Origin: Teichococcus deserti
Lineage (GTDB): Bacteria > Pseudomonadota > Alphaproteobacteria > Acetobacterales > Acetobacteraceae
Direction: 5' to 3'
Length of the DNA: 60,589 nucleotides
Assembly (NCBI RefSeq): GCF_001982615.1
Contig: NZ_MLCO01000016.1
Span: 1-60,589, forward strand
This document shows, in pieces, positions 1-7,836 of the stretch (positions are counted from its first letter, which is position 1; every line of letters begins with the position of its first letter). A program made the translations under genes and the position numbers. The notes beneath the pieces were generated by a model. That model ran no database searches. It saw nothing but the letters and a program-made list of their open reading frames with translations, and was not told where the DNA came from.

Positions 1-100
1 CCATGCCCTTGTCCCCCGCTCCCAAGCTCTCGCGCCGCGGCGCCCTGGCGCTGCTCGGCGCCGCGGCGCGAGAGCTTGGGAGCGGGGGACAAGGGCATGG
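1..100. repeat. Perfect 44-bp inverted repeat with 12-nt loop at window edge
   Basis: Bases 1-44 are exactly the reverse complement of bases 57-100, with loop CTGGCGCTGCTC between them. Both arms contain the same start of a coding sequence (ATG, then MPLSPAPKLSRRGA). A good ribosome binding site (GGAAGGA, about 9 nt from ATG) is present only upstream of the right arm on the minus strand, so the right arm looks like the native copy. The left arm and loop look like a fold-back of the same DNA. A fold-back assembly artefact at a contig end is the simplest explanation; a real hairpin or an inverted duplication is the alternative. Confidence 0.85.
57..98 (-). CDS. 5' fragment of a Tat-signal protein gene
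   Basis: Only the first 14 codons can be trusted: MPLSPAPKLSRRGA, with the twin-arginine pair of a Tat signal. The start at 98 has GGAAGGA about 9 nt upstream on the minus strand. In the other orientation of the loop the hydrophobic stretch would continue as LALLGAAA, as expected for a Tat signal, which suggests that the 12-nt loop (45-56) is inverted relative to the true gene. The gene would run leftward out of the window and share the 99-303 control region, with its two Fur-like boxes, with the transporter gene at 304. Product unknown. Confidence 0.4.
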
Positions 101-124
101 CGTCGGGTCCTTCCGGACAGTCCT

Positions 125-143
125 GAGAATGGTTCTCATTATC
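125..143. promoter_or_regulatory. Fur-box-like operator
   Basis: GAGAATGGTTCTCATTATC matches the classical 19-bp Fur box at about 15 of 19 positions. It contains a perfect 6-3-6 inverted repeat, TGAGAA-TGG-TTCTCA, at 124-138. It lies between the leftward Tat-signal gene (start 98) and the rightward transporter gene (start 304), so it could repress either or both when iron is sufficient. Confidence 0.65.
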
Positions 144-253
144 GATGGATCGGCGGGCTTCGGCAACCGCCTCGCGCCGCCGCATGACGACACCGACATG
201 GCAGGGCCGGGCCGCCCGGCTTGCCAGGGCCAGACGCCGCTGTCAGAAGAGCA

Positions 254-268
254 TGCAAATCATTCGCA
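254..268. promoter_or_regulatory. Second Fur-like inverted repeat
   Basis: TGCAAATCATTCGCA is a 6-3-6 inverted repeat with five of six half-site positions matching. It resembles the perfect palindrome upstream of the TonB receptor (TGCGAACGATTCGCA at 12371). It is centred about 43 bp before the transporter start at 304, a suitable place for repression of that gene. Confidence 0.5.
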
Positions 269-303
269 GACGGCGAAGGTTGCCAGCCGGCCGGGGATCA
301 TTG

Positions 304-1512
304 ATGCCGAAGCATTGCCAAAATGACATCCGTCCCGGCGCCTCGCTGGGCCGCCGCGGCCTGCTGGCGGGCGCTGCCGCCCTGGGCCTCGCGCGGCCTG
401 CAATCGCGCAGGCGCAGCCCTTGCGCATCGGCATGGTCACCTCCCTCTCCGGCCCCTTCACCGCGCTGGGCGAGAGCATGCGGGCCGGCATGCAACTGCT
501 GCTGGCGCAGTCCGGCCAGGCGATCGCCGGCCGCCGCGTCGAGTTCCTGGTCGAGGACGACCAGGCCCGCCCCGAGGAAGGCGTGCGCAAGGCGCGCAAG
601 CTGATCGGCCAGGACAGGGTCGACCTGCTCTGCGGCGTCATCAGTTCCGGCGTGGCGCTGGCGCTCCGCGACGTGGTCACCGAGGCGCGGATGCCGACCT
701 TCCTGCTCGGCTCGGCCAACGACCTGGCGCGCAAGGCCGCCAGCCCCTTCATCCTGCGCCCGACCAAGACCAACTGGATGCTGGGCGACACCGCCGCCCG
801 CTGGACCTATGAGAAGGTCTCGAAGTCGAAGGTGCTGACCGTCGGCTCCGACTATGCCGCGGGGCGCGAATATATCGGCGACTTCGCCGAGGGCTATCGC
901 CGCCTCGGCGGCGGCATCGGCCGGCAGCTCTGGACACCGCTGGGCAGCGCAGACTTCGGCCCGCTGCTGACCACCATCGCCTCGGAACGCCCCGAGGTGG
1001 TCTATGGCTTCTTCGCCGGCAGCGACGCCGTGCGCTTCCTGCGGCAGTGGAAGGAATACCGCCTGGCCGGCCGCGTGCCGCTGGTCGGCACCGGCGCCTT
1101 CTTCGACCAGGAGGACGTGCTGCCGGCGGTGGGCGATGCCGCGCTCGGCGCCGTGAACACCTTCCACCAGTCGCCGACCGCGCCCGCCAGCGCCGCCTTC
1201 ATCGAGGCCTATCGCGCGACCGGCAAGCCGCTGCCCGGCGAGTTCAGCACCACCGGCTATGTCTGCGGCCAGGTGATCAAGGCGGCGCTGGAGCGCAGCA
1301 ACGGCGACCTCGCCGATTGGGAGAAGACCCGCGCCGGTCTGTTCGCCGCGCCGGTCGAGACCGCCTTCGGCCCGATGCCCTTCGACCCGCGCAATGGCCA
1401 GGCCATCCTCGACATCCATGTCAACGAGGTGAAGCGCGGCGAGGATGGCCGCATGGTCAACACCGTGCTGCACACCTACCGCCAGGTGCGCGACCCCGGC
1501 ATCCCCGCCTGA
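304..1512 (+). CDS. HAAT-type ABC transporter substrate-binding protein (Tat-exported)
   Basis: A 402-residue periplasmic receptor of the branched-chain amino acid/amide (LivK-like, Peripla_BP_6) family. The N-terminus has a twin-arginine signal (LGRRGLLAGAAALGLARPA, then a cleavage region near AIAQA). The mature protein opens with LRIGMVTSLSGPF, the usual first strand of this fold. The start at ATG 304 was chosen because it gives a complete Tat signal and has GGGGA just upstream; longer forms only add low-complexity residues. It is the first gene of a five-gene transport operon. Family members bind amino acids, amides, urea or aromatic acids; the substrate cannot be read from the sequence. 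Two Fur-like boxes upstream hint at an iron-linked role. Confidence 0.9.
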   Translation: MPKHCQNDIRPGASLGRRGLLAGAAALGLARPAIAQAQPLRIGMVTSLSGPFTALGESMRAGMQLLLAQSGQAIAGRRVEFLVEDDQARPEEGVRKARKLIGQDRVDLLCGVISSGVALALRDVVTEARMPTFLLGSANDLARKAASPFILRPTKTNWMLGDTAARWTYEKVSKSKVLTVGSDYAAGREYIGDFAEGYRRLGGGIGRQLWTPLGSADFGPLLTTIASERPEVVYGFFAGSDAVRFLRQWKEYRLAGRVPLVGTGAFFDQEDVLPAVGDAALGAVNTFHQSPTAPASAAFIEAYRATGKPLPGEFSTTGYVCGQVIKAALERSNGDLADWEKTRAGLFAAPVETAFGPMPFDPRNGQAILDIHVNEVKRGEDGRMVNTVLHTYRQVRDPGIPA

Positions 1513-1519
1513 ACGCAGC

Positions 1520-2392
1520 ATGATGGGCTATGCCGCCATCCAGGTGCTGAACGCGCTGTCCTTCTCGGCGCTGCTGCTGCTGACCGGGCTGGGCCTGTCG
1601 GTGGTCCTCAGCCTGATGAATTTCGTCAATCTGGCGCATGGTTCTTTCTATCTGCTGGGCTCCTACATCGCGGTCCACTGGCTGGCGTCCGGCGCGCCCT
1701 GGTGGATGGCCTTTCCCGTCGCCTTCCTGGCGACCGCCCTGGCCGGCGCGCTGCTGGAACGCTTCCCGCTGCGCGCCTTCTACGCCCGGCCGCATCTGAT
1801 GCAGGTGCTGCTGACCTACGGCCTCTCCGTCATCTTCGCCGACCTGATGCGCTGGGGTTTCGGCGCGCAGATCCTCTCGCCTGAGCTGCCGGAGATGCTG
1901 CAGGGCGTGGTCTTCCTCTTCGACATGCCCTTCCCGCTCTATCGCCTGTTCATCATCGGCGCCGGCTTCGCGATGGCCCTCGCCTTGTGGCTGCTCTTCG
2001 ACCGGACGATGTGGGGCGCCGTGGTGCGCGCTGCCGTCAGCGACCGCGGCATCGTCGAGACGCTGGGCATCGACACCCGCCGCCTCTTCGCCGCCGTCTT
2101 CATGCTCTCGGCGGGGCTGGGCGGCCTCAGCGGCGCGCTCGGCGCAGGCATGCTCGCCGCCTATCCGGGACTGGACGAGGAGGTGCTGATCCTGGCGCTG
2201 ATCACCGTCGTCGTCGGCGGCCTGGGCAGCTTCGGCGGCACGGTGCTGAGCGCGCTCGTCGTCGGTTTCGCGCTGACCTTCAGCAAGGTCTGGTTCCCGG
2301 AATTCGCCAACCTCGCCGCCTTCTCGGCGATGATCGCGCTGCTGCTGGCGCGTCCCAACGGCCTCGTGGCCCCGCCGCTGCGCCAGCTATGA
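1520..2392 (+). CDS. livH: HAAT ABC transporter permease, LivH type
   Basis: A 290-residue inner-membrane permease with many hydrophobic helices. It carries the LivH hallmark MNFVNLAHGSFYLLGSY near the N-terminus and the permease loop containing VRAAVSDRGIVETLGID. The start at 1520 follows the receptor stop by 7 bp; a second ATG directly follows it. The stop overlaps the next gene in an ATGA. It pairs with the following LivM-type permease to form the membrane channel. The symbol is family-level only, because the substrate is not known. Confidence 0.9.
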   Translation: MMGYAAIQVLNALSFSALLLLTGLGLSVVLSLMNFVNLAHGSFYLLGSYIAVHWLASGAPWWMAFPVAFLATALAGALLERFPLRAFYARPHLMQVLLTYGLSVIFADLMRWGFGAQILSPELPEMLQGVVFLFDMPFPLYRLFIIGAGFAMALALWLLFDRTMWGAVVRAAVSDRGIVETLGIDTRRLFAAVFMLSAGLGGLSGALGAGMLAAYPGLDEEVLILALITVVVGGLGSFGGTVLSALVVGFALTFSKVWFPEFANLAAFSAMIALLLARPNGLVAPPLRQL

Positions 2393-3327
2393 GTCTTTCC
2401 CGCCTTGCCCTCCCGATGGCCGGGCTTGCGGCCATGGCTGCGGTCGCGGCCCTGTCCGGTGATTTCCAGCTGCGCTTCCTGGCGGAAATCCTGCTCATCG
2501 GCACCGCGGTGCTGAGCCTCGACCTGCTGATCGGCTTCGGCGGCCTCATCTCGCTCGGCCATGCCGCGCTGTTCGGATCGGCCGCCTATGCCGCCGCCAT
2601 CGCCGCCCAGCATCTCGGCGCCTCGCTGCCGGTGATGCTCGGCATCGGCATCGCCATGGGCACGGCGGTCGCCGCGCTGATGGGCCTGGTCATCCTGCGC
2701 GCCGGCAGCCTTTTCCTGCTGATCCTGGCGCTGCTCTTCGGCCAGATCGTCTGGGAAATTTGCTTTCATTGGCGCGAGGTCACCGGCGGCGCCGACGGGC
2801 TGCGCGGGCTGCCGCCGCTCTCGCTCGGGCCCTGGGCGCTGGGCGATGCCCGCTCGCTCTTCGTCCTTGCCGGGCTGCTGGCGCTGGGCAGCCTCGGTGT
2901 CGCGCGCAGCTTCGTGGCCTCCCCGCTCGGCCGGGCGTTGATCGGCACGCGGGAACAGCCGATCCGCATGCAGGCGCTGGGCTACACCCTGTTCTCCGTG
3001 CGCTTCCGCGCGCTGCTGGTCGCCGGCGCCATGGCCGGCGCGGCGGGTTCGCTCTACCCCTTCGTCAACCTCTATGTCGGGCCGCAAAGCGTGCACTGGA
3101 CGCTGTCGGCGACGATGATCATCATGCTGGTGATCGGCGGCGTCGGCTCGCTCTGGGGCGCCTTTCTCGGCACGGCGGTCTATCTGGCGCTGCAGACCTA
3201 TGTCGGCGCCTGGACCGACCGTTGGCAGCTCTGCGTCGGCTTGCTGTTCGTGCTGACCGTGCTGGTGATGCCGCAAGGGCTCGCGAGCGGGTTTCTCCGG
3301 CTGACCCGCAAGGGACGCACGCCATGA
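2389..3327 (+). CDS. livM: HAAT ABC transporter permease, LivM type
   Basis: A 312-residue polytopic permease of the LivM family. It shows the typical LLIGFGGLISLGHAALFG segment about 60 residues in, and a late GGVGSLWGAFLGT segment. It starts in a 4-bp ATGA overlap with the LivH-type gene and ends in another ATGA overlap with the ATPase gene, so the operon is translationally coupled. With LivH it forms the heterodimeric transmembrane channel. Confidence 0.9.
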   Translation: MSLSRLALPMAGLAAMAAVAALSGDFQLRFLAEILLIGTAVLSLDLLIGFGGLISLGHAALFGSAAYAAAIAAQHLGASLPVMLGIGIAMGTAVAALMGLVILRAGSLFLLILALLFGQIVWEICFHWREVTGGADGLRGLPPLSLGPWALGDARSLFVLAGLLALGSLGVARSFVASPLGRALIGTREQPIRMQALGYTLFSVRFRALLVAGAMAGAAGSLYPFVNLYVGPQSVHWTLSATMIIMLVIGGVGSLWGAFLGTAVYLALQTYVGAWTDRWQLCVGLLFVLTVLVMPQGLASGFLRLTRKGRTP

Positions 3328-4073
3328 CCGCGCTGCTGCAGGTCGAGGGCGTCGGCAAGCGCTTCGGCGAGTTCGCCGCCATCAGCGATGTCACGCTCGA
3401 TCTGCGCGGCGGCGAGACGCTGGGCCTGATCGGCCCGAACGGCGCCGGCAAGACCACGCTGTTCAACATGATCACCGGCTTCCTCAAGCCCGACGCGGGC
3501 AGCCTGCGCTTCGACGGCGCCGCCATCGATCGCCTGGCGCCGGCGCAGCGCGTGGCGCGTGGGCTGGTGCGCAGCTTCCAGAAGCCGATGCTCTTCCCGG
3601 CCCTCGCCTTGCGCGAGAACATCGCCATGGCCGCGCGCCAGCATGCCGGGCGTGGCCTGTCCTGGTGGGGTGGCGCCCGCGCCACCCGCGCCGCCAATGA
3701 CGAGGCCGATCGCCTGCTGATCGAGGCCGGGCTGCAGCACCGCGCCGAGGCCCGCGTCGCCGACCTGGCCTATGGCGAGCAGCGCATGGCCGACCTGCTG
3801 ATCGCCCTCGCTTTGCGGCCGCGCCTGCTGCTGCTGGACGAGCCCACCGCCGGCCTGGCGCCCGACGAGGCGCGCCGGCTGCTGGCCATCATCCGCCGCC
3901 ATGACGAAGGCACCTCGGTGATGCTGATCACCCATGAGGTGGAGATCGCCTTCGCCGCCTGCGACCGCATCGCCGTGCTCAACCTCGGAAGGCTGCTCTG
4001 CCTCGACACGCCAGCGGCGGTGCAGGCGCATCCGGCGGTGCGTGAGGCCTATCTCGGGGCGCTGGCGGCATGA
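3324..4073 (+). CDS. livG: HAAT ABC transporter ATPase, LivG type
   Basis: A 249-residue cytoplasmic ATPase. It has Walker A GPNGAGKTT (near residue 38), a signature region LAYGEQRMADL in place of the commoner LSYGQQR, Walker B LLLLDEPTAGL and switch histidine ITHEV. It overlaps both neighbours by ATGA. One of the two ATPases that power the Liv-type channel. Confidence 0.92.
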   Translation: MTALLQVEGVGKRFGEFAAISDVTLDLRGGETLGLIGPNGAGKTTLFNMITGFLKPDAGSLRFDGAAIDRLAPAQRVARGLVRSFQKPMLFPALALRENIAMAARQHAGRGLSWWGGARATRAANDEADRLLIEAGLQHRAEARVADLAYGEQRMADLLIALALRPRLLLLDEPTAGLAPDEARRLLAIIRRHDEGTSVMLITHEVEIAFAACDRIAVLNLGRLLCLDTPAAVQAHPAVREAYLGALAA

Positions 4074-4771
4074 TGCTGGAGCTCGACAAGCTTTCCGCCC
4101 ATTACGGCGCCGTCGAGGTCTTTTCCGATGTCTCGCTGCGCATCGGGGCCGGCGAGAAGGTGGCGCTGCTCGGCCGCAACGGCGCCGGCAAGACGACGCT
4201 GGTGCAGGCGCTGTTCAATCTCGGCCCGCGCCTGTCAGGCACGATCCGCCTGCAGGGCGAGGCCGTGCAGGACTGGCCGACGCATCGCATCGCCCGCCGT
4301 GGCATGGCGCTGGTGCCGCAGGGCCGCGGGTTGTTCCCGACGCTGTCGGTGTCAGAGAATCTTCGCCTCGCCACGCTGCGCCAGCCGCGCGGCGCATGGA
4401 CACTCGAAAAAATCTTCGAGACCTTCCCGCGGCTGGCGGAGCGGCGGCATGCCTCCAGCAGCGCGCTCAGCGGCGGCGAGCGTCAGCTGCTGGCCATCGG
4501 CCGCGCCCTGCTGACCCAGGCGCCGCTGCTGGTGCTGGACGAGGCGAGCGAAGGCCTGGCGCCGATGATGGCCGAGGAGATCATCGTGCAGCACGTTGGC
4601 AAGCTGGCCGAGGCAGGGCTGACCGTGCTGCTGGCCGAGCAGAATGCCGCCCTCGCCCTGCGGCTCTGCCCACGCGCGCTGGTGCTGGCCGGGCGGCGGC
4701 TGGTCTTTGACGGGCCGTCGGAAGCGCTGCTCGCCGACCGCTCGCTACTCCAGGAACACCTGGGCGTCTGA
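4070..4771 (+). CDS. livF: HAAT ABC transporter ATPase, LivF type
   Basis: A 233-residue ATPase with Walker A GRNGAGKTT, the LivF-type region GMALVPQGRGLFPTLSV, signature LSGGERQLL and Walker B LLVLDEASEGL. It is the last gene of the transporter operon. Its final 27 bp (4745-4771) overlap the 3' end of the convergent esterase gene, so the two operons meet tail to tail with no room for a terminator. Confidence 0.92.
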   Translation: MMLELDKLSAHYGAVEVFSDVSLRIGAGEKVALLGRNGAGKTTLVQALFNLGPRLSGTIRLQGEAVQDWPTHRIARRGMALVPQGRGLFPTLSVSENLRLATLRQPRGAWTLEKIFETFPRLAERRHASSSALSGGERQLLAIGRALLTQAPLLVLDEASEGLAPMMAEEIIVQHVGKLAEAGLTVLLAEQNAALALRLCPRALVLAGRRLVFDGPSEALLADRSLLQEHLGV

Positions 4772-5572
4772 CGCCAGAAGAAAACGCAGCGCCCGCATCA
4801 GCCCGAGCGGCAGCATCGAGGCATGCGTCTCGCCCGGGCAGGTCTCCGCATGAACCCGCGCCTGCGGCAGGCAGGAGCCGAGCGTGGTCGCCATGTCGCG
4901 CAGGTTGCTGACCATGGCGCGCCGCCCGCGCCGCGCGGCGCTGTCCTCGGCGCCCGGCAGCCCGGCTTCCCAGGGCGCCAGCCCTTCTTCCCATTCGCCG
5001 ACAGCGAGGAAGACATCCGGACGGGCATCGGCGGCCGTGGCAAGCCCGCGCAGCAGCCGCGGCCGATCCCACCAGATCGACGGGCTCAGCGCGCCATAGC
5101 CGCTGAACAGGGCGCTGTCATGCGCCAGAAGATCCAGCACCAGATTGCCTGCCAGCGAATGGCCGATGATGATCTGCCGCGCCGGATCGATCGGCGCCTG
5201 CCGCGCCACCAGCGGCCGCGCGACGTCGCGCAGCATGTCGCGGAAGGCGTCGCGCCCGCCGGACTGGCCACGATGCGGTTCGGCAGCCGGCGGCCCGGCG
5301 GTATAGTCGAAGCTGCGGCGGGCGCGGTCGAAGCCGTCCTCGGTCGGATAGGCGATGCCGGCCAGGATGGCGGGCGCCATGCGCGTCACCTTCTGCCGCG
5401 CCGAGGCCATGCGCATCGTCTCCAGCGCCGTGCCGAAGCACGCATTGGCGTCCAGCAGCCAGACCACGGGAAATCCGGCTTCCGGCGGCGGCGACTCCGG
5501 CACCGCCAGCCAGAGCTGCCAGCCGCCCGGAATGTCGAAAACCTGCGTGCCCGACAGCGAGACCGGCGGCAT
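4745..5572 (-). CDS. Siderophore esterase-like alpha/beta hydrolase (Fes/BesA/IroE family)
   Basis: A 275-residue alpha/beta hydrolase of the esterase D fold. It has the nucleophile elbow GHSLAG, then the SPSIWWD segment typical of the siderophore trilactone esterases, and a C-terminal catalytic-histidine region GETHASM. Known relatives hydrolyse ferric catecholate trilactones to release iron. No signal peptide, so it is probably cytoplasmic. The start at 5572 was preferred over an upstream ATG at 5602 because it clears the EntA stop by 4 bp and has a GAGG nearby. Last gene of the iron operon. Activity on a siderophore is inferred from family and neighbours. Confidence 0.75.
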   Translation of the reverse strand: MPPVSLSGTQVFDIPGGWQLWLAVPESPPPEAGFPVVWLLDANACFGTALETMRMASARQKVTRMAPAILAGIAYPTEDGFDRARRSFDYTAGPPAAEPHRGQSGGRDAFRDMLRDVARPLVARQAPIDPARQIIIGHSLAGNLVLDLLAHDSALFSGYGALSPSIWWDRPRLLRGLATAADARPDVFLAVGEWEEGLAPWEAGLPGAEDSAARRGRRAMVSNLRDMATTLGSCLPQARVHAETCPGETHASMLPLGLMRALRFLLASDAQVFLE

Positions 5573-5576
5573 CGCC

Positions 5577-6338
5577 TCAGCCCCGCAGCGTCGCGCCGCC
5601 ATCGACCAGGATGTCGGTCATGGTGACATGCGCGGCGCGGTCGGACAGCAGGAACAGCACGGCATCGGCGACGTCCTCGGGCGTGGCCAGCTTGCCCAGC
5701 GGAATGCCGGTCTTATAGGCCTCGGGCAGGCCGGCGATGACGCGGGCGGCGCCATGCTCGTCGGCCCACATGCCCGTCTGCATCGGCGTCAGCGTCGAGC
5801 CTGGCGCCACGATGTTGCAGCGGATGCCATGCGGCGCCAGCTCCAGGCCGAGGCAGCGGGTGAACATGCTGGCCGCCGCCTTCGACGCCGCATAGGCCGC
5901 CATGCCGTGCCGCGGGATGCTGGCGGCGTTGGAGCTGACGGTGACGAAGGCGCCGGCCTTGCGCGGCGTCATGCGCCGGGCCAGGGCGCGCCCCAGATGG
6001 AACACGCCCTGGGCATTGATGGCGAAGACGCGGTCCCAGTCGGCATCGCTGGTCTCGGCGACCAGGCCGGTGGCCAGCACGCCGGCGACGCTGACGCCGT
6101 AATGGATCGGGCCCCATTCGGCCTCAACCCGCTCGACCAGCGCCTCGACGCCGGCGGCATCGGCGACGTCCAGCGGCGCGCGCCAGACGCCGTCCAGGTC
6201 AGGAATGCCCTCGATACCGCGGTCGGTCGCGACGATGCGCGCGCCTTCCTCGTGCAGCGCACGGACCAGGGCGGCGCCGATGCCGCCCCCTGCCCCCGTC
6301 AGGAAGGCGATCCGCCCCTCGATGCCGCTGGCCCGCAT
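5577..6338 (-). CDS. entA: 2,3-dihydro-2,3-dihydroxybenzoate dehydrogenase (EntA/DhbA-like SDR)
   Basis: A 253-residue short-chain dehydrogenase. NAD motif TGAGGGIG near residue 15, catalytic Ser with YAASK. The C-terminal third matches EntA/DhbA closely: [18 protein letters not shown] followed by [15 protein letters not shown], compared with HIT..DIVVDGGSTL in E. coli EntA (from memory). EntA oxidises 2,3-dihydro-DHB to 2,3-dihydroxybenzoate, the catechol of many siderophores. RBS CAGGAG lies 8 nt upstream of 6338. The rest of the pathway (EntC, EntB, EntE) is not in this window, so the gene is either part of a split pathway or has been recruited to another job. Confidence 0.72.
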   Translation of the reverse strand: MRASGIEGRIAFLTGAGGGIGAALVRALHEEGARIVATDRGIEGIPDLDGVWRAPLDVADAAGVEALVERVEAEWGPIHYGVSVAGVLATGLVAETSDADWDRVFAINAQGVFHLGRALARRMTPRKAGAFVTVSSNAASIPRHGMAAYAASKAAASMFTRCLGLELAPHGIRCNIVAPGSTLTPMQTGMWADEHGAARVIAGLPEAYKTGIPLGKLATPEDVADAVLFLLSDRAAHVTMTDILVDGGATLRG

Positions 6339-6355
6339 GGCGCCGCTCCTGCTGC

Positions 6356-7474
6356 TCAGAAGGCGATGCGCGCCACGCTCTCGGCCGAGTTGCGCGGCAC
6401 GTCGCGCCCGTTCTTCACCGAGACATAGAGCATCTTGCCCGCTGCGTCGAAGGCCAGGCTGTTCGGGTGCTTCGGCAGGGCGACGGTCGCGCGGCTGGCC
6501 AGCGTCCTGGCGTCCAGCACGGCGATGGCGCCGTCCTCGCGGGAGGCGACGAAGACGCGGCCGCCGGCCTCGTCCAGCAGCAGCGACAGCGGGCCCTTCG
6601 GCGCCGGCCCTTCGGCGACCAGGCGGCCATCGGCGGGATCGATGCGCGCGACCCGGTTGCCCGGATGCTTCGAGGTGAAGCCCGGCTGCATCTTCGCCTG
6701 ATAGCCCGGCATGCTTTCCAGCCCCTGGTCCACCGCCAGCACCTGGCCGGTGGCCGCGTCGAATTCCAGGTTCATCGGCTGCTCCAGCCCGCCGGCGGCG
6801 ACGTCCTTGGCCAGCGTCACCGCCTTGGCGTCGACGGTGTAGAGCCGGCCCAGCAGCGAGGAGAGGAAGACGCGCTGATTGGCCGAATCGACGGCGATGC
6901 CGATGGCGCCCGGCCCCATGCCCGTGACAGTGCCCTTCAGCGTCATCGCCTTGGCATCGACAACATAAAGAACACTGTTCTCGGTGCTGAAGCCGGGGAT
7001 GTAGAGGGTGGCGCCCGTCGCATCGAGGCGCAGCTCGCGCAGGCTATAGGGCGCGCTCTCCTTGCCGTCGGCGGCGCGGACCTTCTCGGCCAGGCGCAGC
7101 GTGCCGACCAGCTTGTTCGCCGCGATGTCGATGACGCTGACCGAGGCCTCGGTGCTGTGGCCGACATAGAGACGGCCCGACGCCTCGTCGAGCGCCACGC
7201 CAAAACCCTTGAGCGGCAGCGGGATCTCGGCCTGCACCGCCAGCGTCGCCGGATCGAGGCGCAGCACCCGGCTGTCGACCGAATTCTCGCCGAAGCCGCC
7301 GGAGGCCGCGACGAAGACCGCCTTCTGCCGCGCGCTATAGGCGAGCTCGTAGAGGCCGACGCCGATCTCGCGGCGGGTCACGGCCGGCTCGGCGGCACGG
7401 GCCGGGACGGCGAGCAGGCCAAGGCCAGCGAGGCCCAGCAGCGGCCGGCGGCCAAGGGCGGGAACAGTCGGCAT
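6356..7474 (-). CDS. YncE-like periplasmic beta-propeller protein
   Basis: A 372-residue protein with an N-terminal export signal (GRRPLLGLAGLGLLAVPARA) followed by repeated propeller blades. The blades show the recurring pattern of a strand, then 'VIDxxxxKLVGT' or 'VLDARTLASRATV', as in YncE/surface-antigen YVTN propellers. E. coli yncE lies beside a TonB receptor gene and is iron-regulated, which matches this setting. The start at 7474 has AAAGGA 8 nt upstream. Probably periplasmic; its role in siderophore use is unknown. Confidence 0.8.
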   Translation of the reverse strand: MPTVPALGRRPLLGLAGLGLLAVPARAAEPAVTRREIGVGLYELAYSARQKAVFVAASGGFGENSVDSRVLRLDPATLAVQAEIPLPLKGFGVALDEASGRLYVGHSTEASVSVIDIAANKLVGTLRLAEKVRAADGKESAPYSLRELRLDATGATLYIPGFSTENSVLYVVDAKAMTLKGTVTGMGPGAIGIAVDSANQRVFLSSLLGRLYTVDAKAVTLAKDVAAGGLEQPMNLEFDAATGQVLAVDQGLESMPGYQAKMQPGFTSKHPGNRVARIDPADGRLVAEGPAPKGPLSLLLDEAGGRVFVASREDGAIAVLDARTLASRATVALPKHPNSLAFDAAGKMLYVSVKNGRDVPRNSAESVARIAF

Positions 7475-7512
7475 GGCGAAATCCTTTCGTTCATTCCGTG
7501 GCCGTCGAGGGC

Positions 7513-7836
7513 TCAAAGCAAGGCGAGCAGCCCTGCCGGCAGCGGCGCGGCGCCGAGGCACAGCGCCACCCGCGGGGCATAGCACAGCAGCAGCGCCAGC
7601 GGCATGGCGCTCGCGGTCAGCAGCCCTGTCCAGACGACAAGGCCAAGGCCCCAGCCGAAAGCGGCGACCGGCGGCAGCAGCGACAGCGCGAGCAACGCCC
7701 AGCCGCCCCAGAAGCACAGCCGGGCGCGCAGCACGGGAATGCGGCGGACCGCGAAAACCTGTTCGTGGTGGCGCTCCATGGCGAGCGACAGCGCCAGGAA
7801 GCCGGCATAGGCGAGCGCCAGGCCGAGCAGCGTCAT
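7513..7836 (-). CDS. DUF3325 family membrane protein
   Basis: A 107-residue, very hydrophobic protein with about three membrane helices. An ERHHEQ stretch follows the first helix, a feature of the DUF3325 proteins that accompany PepSY iron-uptake proteins. The ATG overlaps the PepSY stop by 4 bp (ATGA), so it is translationally coupled. Function unknown; its constant partners suggest reduction or transfer of iron at the inner membrane. Confidence 0.75.
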   Translation of the reverse strand: MTLLGLALAYAGFLALSLAMERHHEQVFAVRRIPVLRARLCFWGGWALLALSLLPPVAAFGWGLGLVVWTGLLTASAMPLALLLCYAPRVALCLGAAPLPAGLLALL

